A stretch of 64,000 nt of DNA from JALZAI01 sp038212215 (lineage in GTDB: Bacteria > Actinomycetota > Actinomycetes > Mycobacteriales > Jatrophihabitantaceae). Of this stretch, positions 16,298-24,918 are shown piece by piece. Each line of letters opens with the position of its first letter. The first letter of the stretch is position 1. The DNA is taken from assembly GCA_038212215.1 (NCBI GenBank), contig JBBQUT010000026.1:1-64000 (forward strand), given 5' to 3'. The translations under genes and the position numbers were made by a program. The notes below the pieces were generated by a model that did no database searches, had not been told where the DNA came from, and saw only the letters and a list, made by a program, of their open reading frames with translations.

Positions 16298-18442
16298 GTG
16301 GCTCGACCAGGCCGGCGCCAAGTGGGCGCTCGCCACCCCGCTTCACCGAAGCAGCGACAGGTTCGCGGCCCCGAGGATGTCATCTCGGTGCTCGCTCGCG
16401 CAGTCCGTGAGGTGGAAGCAGCGGTCGAGCGTCGCCGCGTGACGCCCGCAGTGCGGACGAAGTTTCAGGTCGTCGCATTGCTTGTGCGCGAGGAGAACGC
16501 CCGGGTCCGGGGGAAGCAGACCAGCCCCCACACTCACCGGGCCGAGCAGCTCAAGCGCCTCGACGGGATTGCCACGATCCTCGCGAAGAGCGCTGTACGG
16601 GACCCCAAGCTCCTCGCCCTCCTCGCGCAGGATGCCGTCGTCTCCGGCGCGGCCAAGTTGCTCAAGCGCGAGATGTTGAGGGCAGCGGGTGTGGAGCCGG
16701 CTCCTGAGGAAGCCTCGCCGACGGAGTCCGCGGCCGCTTCCACCAGCACCGAGCGTCGCGTCGTGCCCCAGTCGGTAGTGTCTCGACAGCTTGCCAACCC
16801 GTTCCTCGCCCCCGACTTCTCGGCCGCCCGGCCGAGCGCGGTCGGTTCGCGCCGCCTGGCCGGTTGGGAGCTGCTCAACCCGCTGCTGAGCTCGTTTGAA
16901 CGCGCCGCGGGCGGAGCGCCTGCGTGCATGGCGCTGCCGGCACCTGCCCATCTGCGTCTGCCAGGAAACCGGCAGCTGATGCGCCACCAGGCGCAGTTGG
17001 TCGCCGCTGCCGCGGCCGGCCATCGGACTTTCCTACTCGCCGACGAGCCGGGCCTGGGCAAGACGGCTCAGGCGCTGCTCGCAGCGCAGGCGGCGAACGC
17101 CTACCCGCTGCTGGTGGTCGTACCGAGCGTCGTCAAGACCAACTGGGCGCGCGAGGTCGGCCTGTGGACACCGAACCGTTCGGCCACCGTGGTCCAGGGC
17201 AACGGTGACACGGTCGACGGCTTCGCCGACATCGTCGTGGTCAATTACGAGGTGCTCGACCGCCACGTGGGATGGTTCGGCGACTTCGGCTTCCGCGGCA
17301 TGGTCGTCGACGTGGCGCACTTCATCAAGAACAAGAGCGCTCAACGCTCGCAGCACGTCCTGGATCTGTCCGCGCGTATCCGTTCCCGCACTGCGCGCCC
17401 GTTGCTGATGGCCCTCACCGGCACCCCACTGATCAATGACATCGACGACTTCCGGGCCATCTGGCGCTTCCTCGGCTGGATCGACGAGACCGAGCCGCTC
17501 GCCGAGTTGATGAACTCCCTCGAGCAGACCGGCCTGACCCCCGCCGACCCGGGGTTCTACTCCGCCGCTCGACAGTGCGTGATCGACCTCGGCATCGTTC
17601 GTCGCCGCAAAGTCGATGTCGCTGCCGACATCCCCGCCCGTCGCACCGCCGACCTGCCGGTCGAGCTCGATGAGAAGGTCGGCCGGTCGATCCGGGCTGC
17701 CGAGCGCGACCTCACGCGCCGCCTGGTGCTGCGGTACGAGACGGCACTGGCGAGCCGTCGGTCCGGTGTCGTCGAGGGCATCGACCATGACCTCGTTCGC
17801 AAGGTGGCCAGGTGGGAGCAGAAGGACACGAGCACGGCGACGGCGGGCGAAAACGTGTTCACCATGATGCGACGCATCGGCCAGGCCAAGGCCGGCCTCG
17901 CCGCCGACTACGCGGCACAGCTCGCGAGAAGCGCAGGCAAGGTGGTCTTCTTCGCCAAGCACGTCGACGTCATGGACGTCGCAGAGGAGGCCTTCACCAA
18001 GCAGGGGATCCGCTTCTCCTCGATACGAGGCGGCCAGACGCCGGCGTCACGGCAGAAGAACATCGACGCCTTCGTGAACGATCCGGAAGTCGCCATCGCG
18101 GTCTGCTCCTTGACGGCGGCCGGTGTCGGCCTGAACCTGCAGGTCGCCTCAAACATCGTGCTGGCCGAGCTGTCCTGGACCGACGCGGAGCAGACGCAGG
18201 CCATCGACCGCAGCCACCGCATCGGTCAGACCGAACCCGTCATCGCGTGGCGCATCATCGCCGCTCGGACTATCGACAGCAGGATCGCTGAGTTGATCGA
18301 CAGTAAGGCGGGGCTGGCCGCCAGAGCGCTGGACGGCTCGGATGACCAGGTGTGGTCGTCGGCCGACGTGCAGCACGAGGCGCTGGTCGCATTGTTGACC
18401 GACGCGCTGTCTGGGTCCTCAGAAGAGCAGGCGGTGTCCTAG
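16298..18442 (+). CDS. SNF2-family DEAD/DEAH helicase-like protein with altered motif II
   Basis: The protein (714 residues from a GTG preceded by AGAGGAGGAG) has a helical N-terminal region (1-215) and an SNF2 ATPase core. Motif I is DEPGLGKT with Lys255; motif III reads MALTGTP; motifs V and VI appear as SLTAAGVGLNLQ and AIDRSHRIGQ. Motif II, normally DEAH, reads DVAH at residues 338-341: the catalytic Glu is Val (codon GTG at 17312-17314). The following FIKNKSAQRS is normal. Without that Glu, ATP hydrolysis should be lost or severely reduced, unless this is a sequence error. The upstream open frame back to 15833 is low-complexity and excluded. Family members remodel protein-DNA complexes or act in defence; role here unknown. 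Confidence 0.88.
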   Translation: MARPGRRQVGARHPASPKQRQVRGPEDVISVLARAVREVEAAVERRRVTPAVRTKFQVVALLVREENARVRGKQTSPHTHRAEQLKRLDGIATILAKSAVRDPKLLALLAQDAVVSGAAKLLKREMLRAAGVEPAPEEASPTESAAASTSTERRVVPQSVVSRQLANPFLAPDFSAARPSAVGSRRLAGWELLNPLLSSFERAAGGAPACMALPAPAHLRLPGNRQLMRHQAQLVAAAAAGHRTFLLADEPGLGKTAQALLAAQAANAYPLLVVVPSVVKTNWAREVGLWTPNRSATVVQGNGDTVDGFADIVVVNYEVLDRHVGWFGDFGFRGMVVDVAHFIKNKSAQRSQHVLDLSARIRSRTARPLLMALTGTPLINDIDDFRAIWRFLGWIDETEPLAELMNSLEQTGLTPADPGFYSAARQCVIDLGIVRRRKVDVAADIPARRTADLPVELDEKVGRSIRAAERDLTRRLVLRYETALASRRSGVVEGIDHDLVRKVARWEQKDTSTATAGENVFTMMRRIGQAKAGLAADYAAQLARSAGKVVFFAKHVDVMDVAEEAFTKQGIRFSSIRGGQTPASRQKNIDAFVNDPEVAIAVCSLTAAGVGLNLQVASNIVLAELSWTDAEQTQAIDRSHRIGQTEPVIAWRIIAARTIDSRIAELIDSKAGLAARALDGSDDQVWSSADVQHEALVALLTDALSGSSEEQAVS

Positions 18443-18561
18443 CGCGGTTACGAGCGCCCGGCTCGCTCGCCGGTAGGGACCATCGGCACTGTGCCACGGG
18501 CCGCCGCCGCATGCAGTGTGGAAACCATGTCAGCCTCGGTTGCGGTCGGCCGCAGCCAGAT

Positions 18562-18786
18562 CGGGCGACTCAGGTGCTCGACACGGTGGCCCAGACGGGC
18601 CAGCCGTCGCGGGCTGAGATCACTGATACCGCGGCTTCCCAGCGCTCCGAGTGCGTGATGTTGAACAAGGGGCCACACATACCTGAAGCGATCGCGGCTC
18701 TGGACGGCATCCTTGCTCGGATGGACGAAGTGCAGCACAAGAGCCGCACGTTGATGCGCCACGTCCACTCCTGGGACGGCCAGTAG
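18562..18786 (+). pseudogene. pyruvate kinase C-terminal fragment
   Basis: About 74 codons match the end of the pyruvate kinase catalytic domain as found in some actinobacterial homologues: ATQVLDTVAQTGQPSRAEIT, then RSECVMLNKGPHIPEAIAAL, then a basic tail ending HVHSWDGQ. The barrel and ADP-binding parts that should come first are missing, and upstream sequence in this frame is Arg-rich noise. It therefore looks like the leftover 3' end of a deleted gene, lying between the SNF2 gene and a convergent operon. Confidence 0.7.
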
Positions 18787-18798
18787 GGCGCGTTGCGC

Positions 18799-19245
18799 TT
18801 ATTCCGCATTGTTGCGCTCGGTAGGCGGCGGAACTCTGCGGCGTTCTGATGCCACGTGCACTGCGTAGGCCGCGAGAGACATCGCGGCGATGACGGCTAG
18901 CAGGACGGTGAAGTTCGCCCCGTAGTTCGACAGCAGGAGCGCCTTGCTCGGTGGCTGGCTGCCGCGCCGAAGGATGAGCGGAATCGCGATCACAGCGACT
19001 AGGGCACCGACGATCAGCGCGCCTTGCGCGTAACGGCGCGCGCGCGGCGCAACGGCGCGTGTGACGAGCCAGCCGCCCGCGGCGACGGCAGGCGACAGCA
19101 CGCCGTCGTGCACGATCACGATGCCGATCAGCCACCCGACGAGGATGATCAGGTCGCCGAACGGTACCTGCGTGACCAGGCGAAAGGCGCCAAAGGCGAT
19201 CAGTGCGATGCCCGCGGAACCGAGCGCATAACGGGTGCGCGACAT
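18799..19245 (-). CDS. small integral membrane protein
   Basis: A 148-residue protein with four likely membrane spans: two near the N-terminus (ALGSAGIALIAFGAF and LIILVGWLIGIVIVHDG), one around residue 80 and one around 118. I do not recognise a family. It directly abuts the stop of the cytochrome b/molybdopterin gene and is last in a five-gene run on this strand with overlapping ends. It may be a membrane partner of that oxidoreductase, but this is inference from position. Confidence 0.75.
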   Translation of the reverse strand: MSRTRYALGSAGIALIAFGAFRLVTQVPFGDLIILVGWLIGIVIVHDGVLSPAVAAGGWLVTRAVAPRARRYAQGALIVGALVAVIAIPLILRRGSQPPSKALLLSNYGANFTVLLAVIAAMSLAAYAVHVASERRRVPPPTERNNAE

Positions 19246-20445
19246 CTACAGCACCTCGATCCGGCTCAGCCACTTGGTGTTGAGCACGCCCGCGCGGTTC
19301 GGTGAGATCAGACGCAGCGGGTAGCCGTGATCGATATCGAGGCGCTCGCCGTTGAGGTGCGTAGCGAGCAGCGCGTGCGAGACCTGCGGTCCTTCGACGT
19401 AGCTGGTCCTGTACGCGCCACCTTGCTCGAGGGAGGTAAGGCGGACGCGCGAGTTGGAATCCCCGCCCGCGCGGGTCACCACGTCGAGCAGCGTTACACC
19501 GCGCCATTGCGCGCCGACGCTCCATCCTTCGACGCAGGTGATCGGCAGATGCTTCTCATGCCCAGCGAGCGCCAGAACCTCACTCAGCGACAGGACGTAC
19601 GGCGTCGGCCCGACAACGTGGAGTTGCCAATGCGGAGACATCGCCGCCCTAATGACATCCGCCGCTTCAGCGGTCTTGTTGACCGGAACCCCCTGCGGTC
19701 CCTTCCTCGCATCTCGGTTAGCCAGCAGCCCTAGCGGCTCGAGCGGAGTGACGGTCTGGCCGATCGTGGTGATGATGACGGTGCCTATGCCGGCTCCGCC
19801 GGCGATGAGCAGCCCGCGGCGGGAAATCCCGGCGGGTCGGGGCGGTGGCACCGGCCCGGCGTTGCTGTGCGCGTCGGGGTTCTCGCTCCACGGAATCTCG
19901 GTAAGCACATCGCCGTCCGCCACCTTGACGCTCAGCCCGTACTTGATGTCGGGCAGCTTGATCGCGATATGCAGGAGCACTGAGCCGATCACGACGTAGG
20001 CGAGGAATCGGTGCACCGGCACGAAGTTCCACGACCACGGATACCAGGCGAGGGTGTTGAGGAATCCGGTGAACAGTTGCAGCAGCGAGGACGCCACGAG
20101 GACGAACACCGAGAAGCGCTCGACAGCGTGCTTCGTGGAGCGGACGGGCGGCCAGCGGAACAGGTTCGGGTAGACCGACCACAGTTTGACGAGCAGCAGC
20201 GGGATCGTTGCTGTGCCCGTAGCGACGTGCACCCCCTGAGTGACTCGGTAGAGCCAGACCGGGCTCACCGGTTCCGGAAGCCACGACCACGGGTGGTACT
20301 GGTAGTGACTCAACAGCCCGGTGACGAAGCAGATCGCGAAACAGATTCCGAGGACCCGTCCGAGGCGCGCAGTGACGGCTGTTGATCGCAGCGGGCTGGT
20401 GAACCGTGGCCACCTGTTTGGCCGGGTTGGCTTCGTGACGCTCAT
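19246..20445 (-). CDS. cytochrome b-like membrane domain fused to sulfite-oxidase-type molybdopterin domain
   Basis: This 399-residue protein fuses two modules. Residues about 25-165 hold four membrane spans with several histidines (47, 51, 73, 145, 159) that could bind b-type haem. Residues about 245-399 resemble the sulfite oxidase/MsrP molybdopterin fold, including the metal-ligand Cys in PITCVEGWS (near 304) and the HGYPLRLISP segment. Between them lies SRRGLLIAGGAG (208-219), a twin-arginine-like motif leading into another span, so the Mo domain is probably outside the cell. The ATG at 20445 overlaps the methyltransferase stop by 4 bases. It would combine the roles of separate MsrP and MsrQ proteins. 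Substrate unknown. Confidence 0.85.
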   Translation of the reverse strand: MSVTKPTRPNRWPRFTSPLRSTAVTARLGRVLGICFAICFVTGLLSHYQYHPWSWLPEPVSPVWLYRVTQGVHVATGTATIPLLLVKLWSVYPNLFRWPPVRSTKHAVERFSVFVLVASSLLQLFTGFLNTLAWYPWSWNFVPVHRFLAYVVIGSVLLHIAIKLPDIKYGLSVKVADGDVLTEIPWSENPDAHSNAGPVPPPRPAGISRRGLLIAGGAGIGTVIITTIGQTVTPLEPLGLLANRDARKGPQGVPVNKTAEAADVIRAAMSPHWQLHVVGPTPYVLSLSEVLALAGHEKHLPITCVEGWSVGAQWRGVTLLDVVTRAGGDSNSRVRLTSLEQGGAYRTSYVEGPQVSHALLATHLNGERLDIDHGYPLRLISPNRAGVLNTKWLSRIEVL

Positions 20446-21080
20446 GATTGGCGCTCCAGCAGGGCGAAGGCGCGGTTGTCGCGCGTCCAATGTCGAGTGA
20501 CGCGGAAACCGGTGAGCCGGGCATACTCGACGAGCGCGTCGGCGCCCACGTACGCCCACGGGAAGGCCGGACCGACGACCTCGTCCGACAGGACGAACCG
20601 CACGCGGTGACGGTCGTTGATCGCGTGTTCAGCATGAGTTTCGACGATCACCCGACCCCGTGGGGTGAGCAGGGTGCGGGTTCGGTGCAGCAGCCTGAGC
20701 GGGTCGCCGCCGATGCCGATGTTGCCGTCGAGCAGAACGACCGTGGCCCATCGGCCCTGTCCAGGTACATGTCCGAACACGTCGCGGCGAAGCGCATTGA
20801 GGCCGCGCGCAGTCGTCATGGCGACGGCGGTCGCCGCGATGTCGATCCCGAGCGCGAGACAGCCGCGGGCAGCAAGACCGGCGACGATGCGCCCGGGACC
20901 GCAGCCCACGTCGAGGGCAGGACCCCTCGCCTGTTCGAGCGCATCGAGATCGACCGCGTCGGCGGGCGCGAGCCAGCGTGCGAGGTCAAGTGTCACGACG
21001 CGGCCGTCAGGATGGCGCAGGTGCAGCGCCGTCCGGCGCGAGAGCGAGTGCTCGTAGGCAGGCAGGGCGTCGAGCTGCAT
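20442..21080 (-). CDS. class I SAM-dependent methyltransferase
   Basis: The 212-residue protein carries the SAM-binding motif ALDVGCGPGRIVAGLA followed by an acidic GIDI strand end, and a Rossmann-like pattern throughout. A good ribosome site (GAGGAGG) stands before the ATG, which shares one base with the preceding transferase stop. It is the third gene of a tight operon with two glycosyltransferase-like genes and the molybdopterin fusion. The methyl acceptor may be the product of those transferases, but nothing in the sequence identifies it. Confidence 0.87.
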   Translation of the reverse strand: MQLDALPAYEHSLSRRTALHLRHPDGRVVTLDLARWLAPADAVDLDALEQARGPALDVGCGPGRIVAGLAARGCLALGIDIAATAVAMTTARGLNALRRDVFGHVPGQGRWATVVLLDGNIGIGGDPLRLLHRTRTLLTPRGRVIVETHAEHAINDRHRVRFVLSDEVVGPAFPWAYVGADALVEYARLTGFRVTRHWTRDNRAFALLERQS

Positions 21081-21709
21081 CAGGCTGCCTCCTCGGTCAT
21101 GCCCGTCCAGGTCGCAGCGAAGCGGGTCGACGGCGCGAGTCGCGCGACCACCCGCGCGTCGGCGGCAGTGTCGACATCAACAAGCTCGTCGAGGACCTGC
21201 ACCCGCAGTCCGTGGCTGGTGAGGCGGTCGAGTTGTGCGGCGTAGGTCGTCGATGTCGACATCGGTATGCCGCAGATCAGCGCAGCCGCGAGCGAGGGAT
21301 CGCGCAGCCCGAGGCACCAGTACCCACCGTCCACCGTGGGTCCAAGGCACGCGTCGAATGCGGACTGATCGAACGGCGCCAGCAATGCCGGTGTCAGCTG
21401 CGGCGTGTCCATCCCGACGAGCAGCGCAGGACCGGGAGCGGCGCAGCCGAAGGCCGCCGCCAGGCGCATGTCGAGGCCGCCGCGCGGCTGCGCGCAGTGC
21501 GCCCAGCCCGCCCGCAGCCAGCCCTCCGCGACGCCGTCGAACGCGAGCAACCTGGTGTGAGCCGGCGTCGCGTCCACCACGTCCAGTGTGTCGCTCAGGG
21601 CGGCGGCGGCGAGGTCGGCGGCGTCCGCTGCGGTCACCGCCGGCATGAGCCGGGTCTTGACGCGTCCGGGTACCGGCGCCTTGGCGATGACGATGAGGGT
21701 CGCGATCAT
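21080..21709 (-). CDS. DUF2064/TIGR04282-type nucleotidyl- or glycosyltransferase-like protein
   Basis: From the ATG at 21709 the product is 209 residues. It starts with VIAKAPVPGRVKTRL, the nucleotide-binding pattern shared with CofC and related transferases, followed by VGMDTPQL and GPTVDGGYWCLGL. Family members (rSAM/selenodomain-associated transferase 1) are usually found beside a GT2 enzyme, as here. The ATG overlaps the GT2 stop by one base. The frame extends upstream to 21826, but that extension is inside the GT2 gene. Product unknown. Confidence 0.87.
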   Translation of the reverse strand: MIATLIVIAKAPVPGRVKTRLMPAVTAADAADLAAAALSDTLDVVDATPAHTRLLAFDGVAEGWLRAGWAHCAQPRGGLDMRLAAAFGCAAPGPALLVGMDTPQLTPALLAPFDQSAFDACLGPTVDGGYWCLGLRDPSLAAALICGIPMSTSTTYAAQLDRLTSHGLRVQVLDELVDVDTAADARVVARLAPSTRFAATWTGMTEEAA

Positions 21710-22365
21710 CAAAATCGCACCGCACTCATATCGCGGACCGCCTGCAGGTACCCGCGCGGCGTGCCTGTCACCTTCGACCGGCCGGAGCGCGGGCCGTAGT
21801 CGACGTCGACCTGCGTGATGCGCCACCCCGCCTGTGCCGCGCGCACGACCATTTCGAGCGGGTAACCGCTGCGGCGATCGTGAATAGCCAATCCCAGCAA
21901 GGGTTCCCGGTACGCGACCCGGATCGGGCCGAGATCAGCGAGCGGGACGCCTGTTCGCGCCCGCACGCGCCGCGCCAGCACGCGATTTGCAATCCGCGCA
22001 GGCAGTGGCCACGCCGCACGCGAGGTTGGACGGCGGCGACTGACGACGAGGTCAGCGCCGGCGTCGAGGCTCTCGGCGAGGCGGACGGCGTCGGCAGGAT
22101 CCAGTGACCCGTCGCAGTCGCAGAACGCCACCACCGGAGCGGTGGCCGCCTGCAGACCGGCATGGCAAGCCGCTCCATACCCGCGTTGCGTGCACGCGAC
22201 CACGACCGCTCCGCCACGTCGCGCGAGTTCAGCCGAACTGTCGCGCGAACCGTTGTCGACAACGATCGCCCGTGCCGACGCGGGGATCCGACTTAGCACC
22301 CACGGCAGCGCATCGGCCTCGTCTAGGCAGGGCAGCACGATGTCCAACGCGGGAGCGGGGCTCAT
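21709..22365 (-). CDS. family 2 glycosyltransferase (dolichol-phosphate mannose synthase-like)
   Basis: From the ATG at 22365 the protein has 218 residues. It shows a GT-A fold: DIVLPCLDEADAL at the start, IVVDNGSRDSS, then FCDCDGSLDP with the metal-binding acidic pair, and a C-terminal RSGYPLEMVVRA with YGPRSGRSKVTG. This is the pattern of polyprenyl-phosphate sugar synthases. It is the first gene of the five-gene operon and divergent from an NAD-dependent sugar epimerase 125 bases away. An ATG 12 bases upstream (22377) is also possible; no strong ribosome site marks either. Confidence 0.87.
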   Translation of the reverse strand: MSPAPALDIVLPCLDEADALPWVLSRIPASARAIVVDNGSRDSSAELARRGGAVVVACTQRGYGAACHAGLQAATAPVVAFCDCDGSLDPADAVRLAESLDAGADLVVSRRRPTSRAAWPLPARIANRVLARRVRARTGVPLADLGPIRVAYREPLLGLAIHDRRSGYPLEMVVRAAQAGWRITQVDVDYGPRSGRSKVTGTPRGYLQAVRDMSAVRF

Positions 22366-22489
22366 GAAAGCGAACATAGCTATGCATGCTGTCCGACGGG
22401 CCGATCTGAACGATCGATCACCAGATCGTAAGAAGGTGAGCGCCGCGCGAGTGTAAAGGTGGAAGTACACCAACGGAAAAGGGCGAACG

Positions 22490-23494
22490 ATGCGCGTAGT
22501 AGTGACTGGTGGCGCCGGGTTCATCGGTCGCCACGTCGTGGCGCAGTTGGTCGGGCGCGGCCACGACGTCCACGTACTCGACACCCGGTCGATCGAGTTG
22601 GGTGCGCGACTGACCCTTGGCGATGTGCGCGACCCTGAGGTGCTCCGACGGGTCGTGCACGCCGCCGACGTGGTCTGTCATCTCGCCGCCAAGGTCGGGC
22701 TCGGAGTGGACGTGCAGGACACCCCGGACTACGCCGACATCAACGTGCGCGGCACCGCGACAGTGCTCGCGGCAATGGCTGATCAGCACGTGCGGCGGCT
22801 TGTGCTGGCGAGTTCGATGGTTGTCTACGGCGAAGGATTGGGCCGATGCGTAGAGCACGGGGCGGTGGCGCCCGGTGTGCGTGCCGAGGCCGATTTGCGG
22901 GCGGGCCGGTTCGACCCGGGTTGCCCGCAGTGCGGGAGCCCGCTCGCTTCGATCCTGATCGATGAGGACGGACAGCTCGACCCGCGCAACGCCTACGCGG
23001 CGAGCAAGCTCGCGCAAGAGCACTTCGCTTCCTCGTGGGCGCGCGCGGTCGACGGCAGCGTCGCTGCCTTGCGCTTTCACAACGTGTACGGACCCGGGAT
23101 GCCGAAGGACACGCCGTACGCCGGAGTGGCTGCGATCTTCCGGTCCGCGCTCGTGCGCGGTGAGCCCCCCCGCGTGTTCGAGGACGGCTTGCAGCGTCGC
23201 GACTTCATCCACGTCCGCGACGTCGCAGCGGCGACCGTCGCAGCCATCGAACAGCACGAGAGCGGCATGGTTGCGCTCAATGTCGGCTCCGGAACTGCCC
23301 GCACGATCGGCGCGATGGCCGACGCACTTGCGCAAGCCGCAGGTGGGCCTGCGCCGCGCGTGACGGGCGAGTACCGGTTGGGCGATGTCCGGCACATCAC
23401 GGCCGACTCGAGCCGGGTGCGGGCTCTGTTCGGCTGGCGCCCTCAGGTCGACTTCGCCGCGGGTGTCGGCGAGTTGATGCTCACCAGCGAGTGA
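22490..23494 (+). CDS. NAD-dependent sugar epimerase/dehydratase (SDR-extended)
   Basis: The 334-residue protein has the Rossmann TGGAGFIG loop at residues 7-14, the LASSMVVYGEG segment with the catalytic Ser, and NAYAASK with the Tyr/Lys pair. Between them is a small insert with CPQC, half of a zinc-ribbon-like motif, seen in some actinobacterial epimerases. It acts on nucleotide sugars by family knowledge. It is divergent from the GT2 operon, so both may feed the same glycan. Its end overlaps the convergent membrane protein gene by 14 bases. Confidence 0.9.
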   Translation: MRVVVTGGAGFIGRHVVAQLVGRGHDVHVLDTRSIELGARLTLGDVRDPEVLRRVVHAADVVCHLAAKVGLGVDVQDTPDYADINVRGTATVLAAMADQHVRRLVLASSMVVYGEGLGRCVEHGAVAPGVRAEADLRAGRFDPGCPQCGSPLASILIDEDGQLDPRNAYAASKLAQEHFASSWARAVDGSVAALRFHNVYGPGMPKDTPYAGVAAIFRSALVRGEPPRVFEDGLQRRDFIHVRDVAAATVAAIEQHESGMVALNVGSGTARTIGAMADALAQAAGGPAPRVTGEYRLGDVRHITADSSRVRALFGWRPQVDFAAGVGELMLTSE

Positions 23495-24827
23495 CCAGCA
23501 GCGTCTGGACGGCGATGCCGAGCGCGACTTGGCTGATGAGCGCCCGGCGCCGCCACGACTCGGGCACCAGCGCGGTGCCGAGTAGCAGCCACGGGACGAA
23601 CGGCAACCAGATCCGCTCGGTCTCTGCCTTGCTCATCAGGGAGACGTCGGCGAGGACGATGGACACCACCGCCGCGAGGGTGAGCACCACGATCGGCCTC
23701 GCCGCGGTGGCGCGCCGGTGTTGCACCGCAGCCGCGATGGACGCGCCGATGATCGGACCCGCGCAAAAGCACAGCGCAGCCAGATCGCCCCAGAGCCAAT
23801 ACGCCGCCGGACGGGTGGACGCGATGCCGCTGTTGTATCGCTCGCGAAGCACGGGAAGGGCCTGCCACCACGAGAAGCCGGCCGCGGCGAACGCCACCAC
23901 GACGGCAAGCGCGGCCGTCGCTGCGGCGACGATCGGACGGAAGTTCCGCGCAGCGACGAGCACTGCGACGGCGAGAACCGCGAGAAGCACCAGGCCGTAG
24001 GACAGCAGCACACAGTAACCGAGCAGCAGCCCGGCGAGGACGCCCCACGTAACCAACCGCGCTCCGGTGCGCGCAGTCGCCGCGCACGCCAAGCAGCACA
24101 GCCCCCACGCAGCGACCGCCGCGAACACGGCGTCCGCCGACACGGCTAGCCAGACCGCGGCCGGCCCCACCGTGAGGACGGGAGCAATCCGCCGGGCGGC
24201 ATCGCCGGCACCCAGGCGGCGCAGCGTCACGAGCACCGCCAGTGGTGTCGTCGCCGCGATGAGCACGACCGTCCAGCCCGCCGCCAGTCCGCCACCGAGT
24301 CCGACCGCGACAAGCAGCACGAAGAACAGCAGCGCCCCGGGTGGATGGCCGGCCACATGCGTCGTCCACGAATGCGCGTTCGTCGCAGCGATGCGCGAGA
24401 CGAATTCGTGCAGGGTAGCCGACACGCTCGTCACGCCACGCGCGGTCGGAAGGTACTCGTTGTGGTCGGTGAGCACGCCGCTGATGCCCGCCCACCCGTC
24501 GACGGTGGCCAGGCTGGCCATCCATGCGACCCCCGCGGCAAAGGTCACGGCGAGCAGACGCGGCCACGCGAGCGACGCACTCCACCTCGGCAGCCGGCGC
24601 ACCGCGGCGATTGCGATGAGGACGGCCGGCAGGGACCCGGCCCCCACCCGCGGCTGCCACCGCGAGCTCAACGGCGCAAAACTGTTCGCGTGGACGTGCC
24701 ACTGGAACATTGCAGGCACGATGAGCGCCAGCAGCATCAGCGCAACGGCAAGAACGACCCCACGGCCGGGCCGGTCGAGCCGCTGCCAACGCGCCGGGAT
24801 GCGCCTTCGCTCAGTCGTCGACGTCAC
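23481..24827 (-). CDS. polytopic membrane protein, glycosyltransferase-C-like
   Basis: The 448-residue protein has ten or more membrane spans. An extracytoplasmic loop after the second to third span has DHNEYLPTARGV and THVAGHPPGALL, the latter resembling loops of membrane mannosyltransferases and other GT-C proteins. I cannot name a specific family. It lies between the epimerase and the two-component genes and converges on the epimerase. A role in extending a lipid-linked or wall glycan fits the neighbourhood but is inference. Confidence 0.75.
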   Translation of the reverse strand: MTSTTERRRIPARWQRLDRPGRGVVLAVALMLLALIVPAMFQWHVHANSFAPLSSRWQPRVGAGSLPAVLIAIAAVRRLPRWSASLAWPRLLAVTFAAGVAWMASLATVDGWAGISGVLTDHNEYLPTARGVTSVSATLHEFVSRIAATNAHSWTTHVAGHPPGALLFFVLLVAVGLGGGLAAGWTVVLIAATTPLAVLVTLRRLGAGDAARRIAPVLTVGPAAVWLAVSADAVFAAVAAWGLCCLACAATARTGARLVTWGVLAGLLLGYCVLLSYGLVLLAVLAVAVLVAARNFRPIVAAATAALAVVVAFAAAGFSWWQALPVLRERYNSGIASTRPAAYWLWGDLAALCFCAGPIIGASIAAAVQHRRATAARPIVVLTLAAVVSIVLADVSLMSKAETERIWLPFVPWLLLGTALVPESWRRRALISQVALGIAVQTLLVTRW

Positions 24828-24918
24828 TTGGCTGACGCTAACGCCGCAGCACCCGCCAGATACTTACGAACCGATGACAGGCACCGTCGAGAAGACCCGG
24901 CGCACATACGATGCTGGC

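Noticed and set aside
23443..24789. 448-codon minus-strand frame shifted against the membrane protein gene
   Set aside because: Arg/Gly-rich shadow; the frame at 23481-24827 encodes a coherent membrane protein instead.
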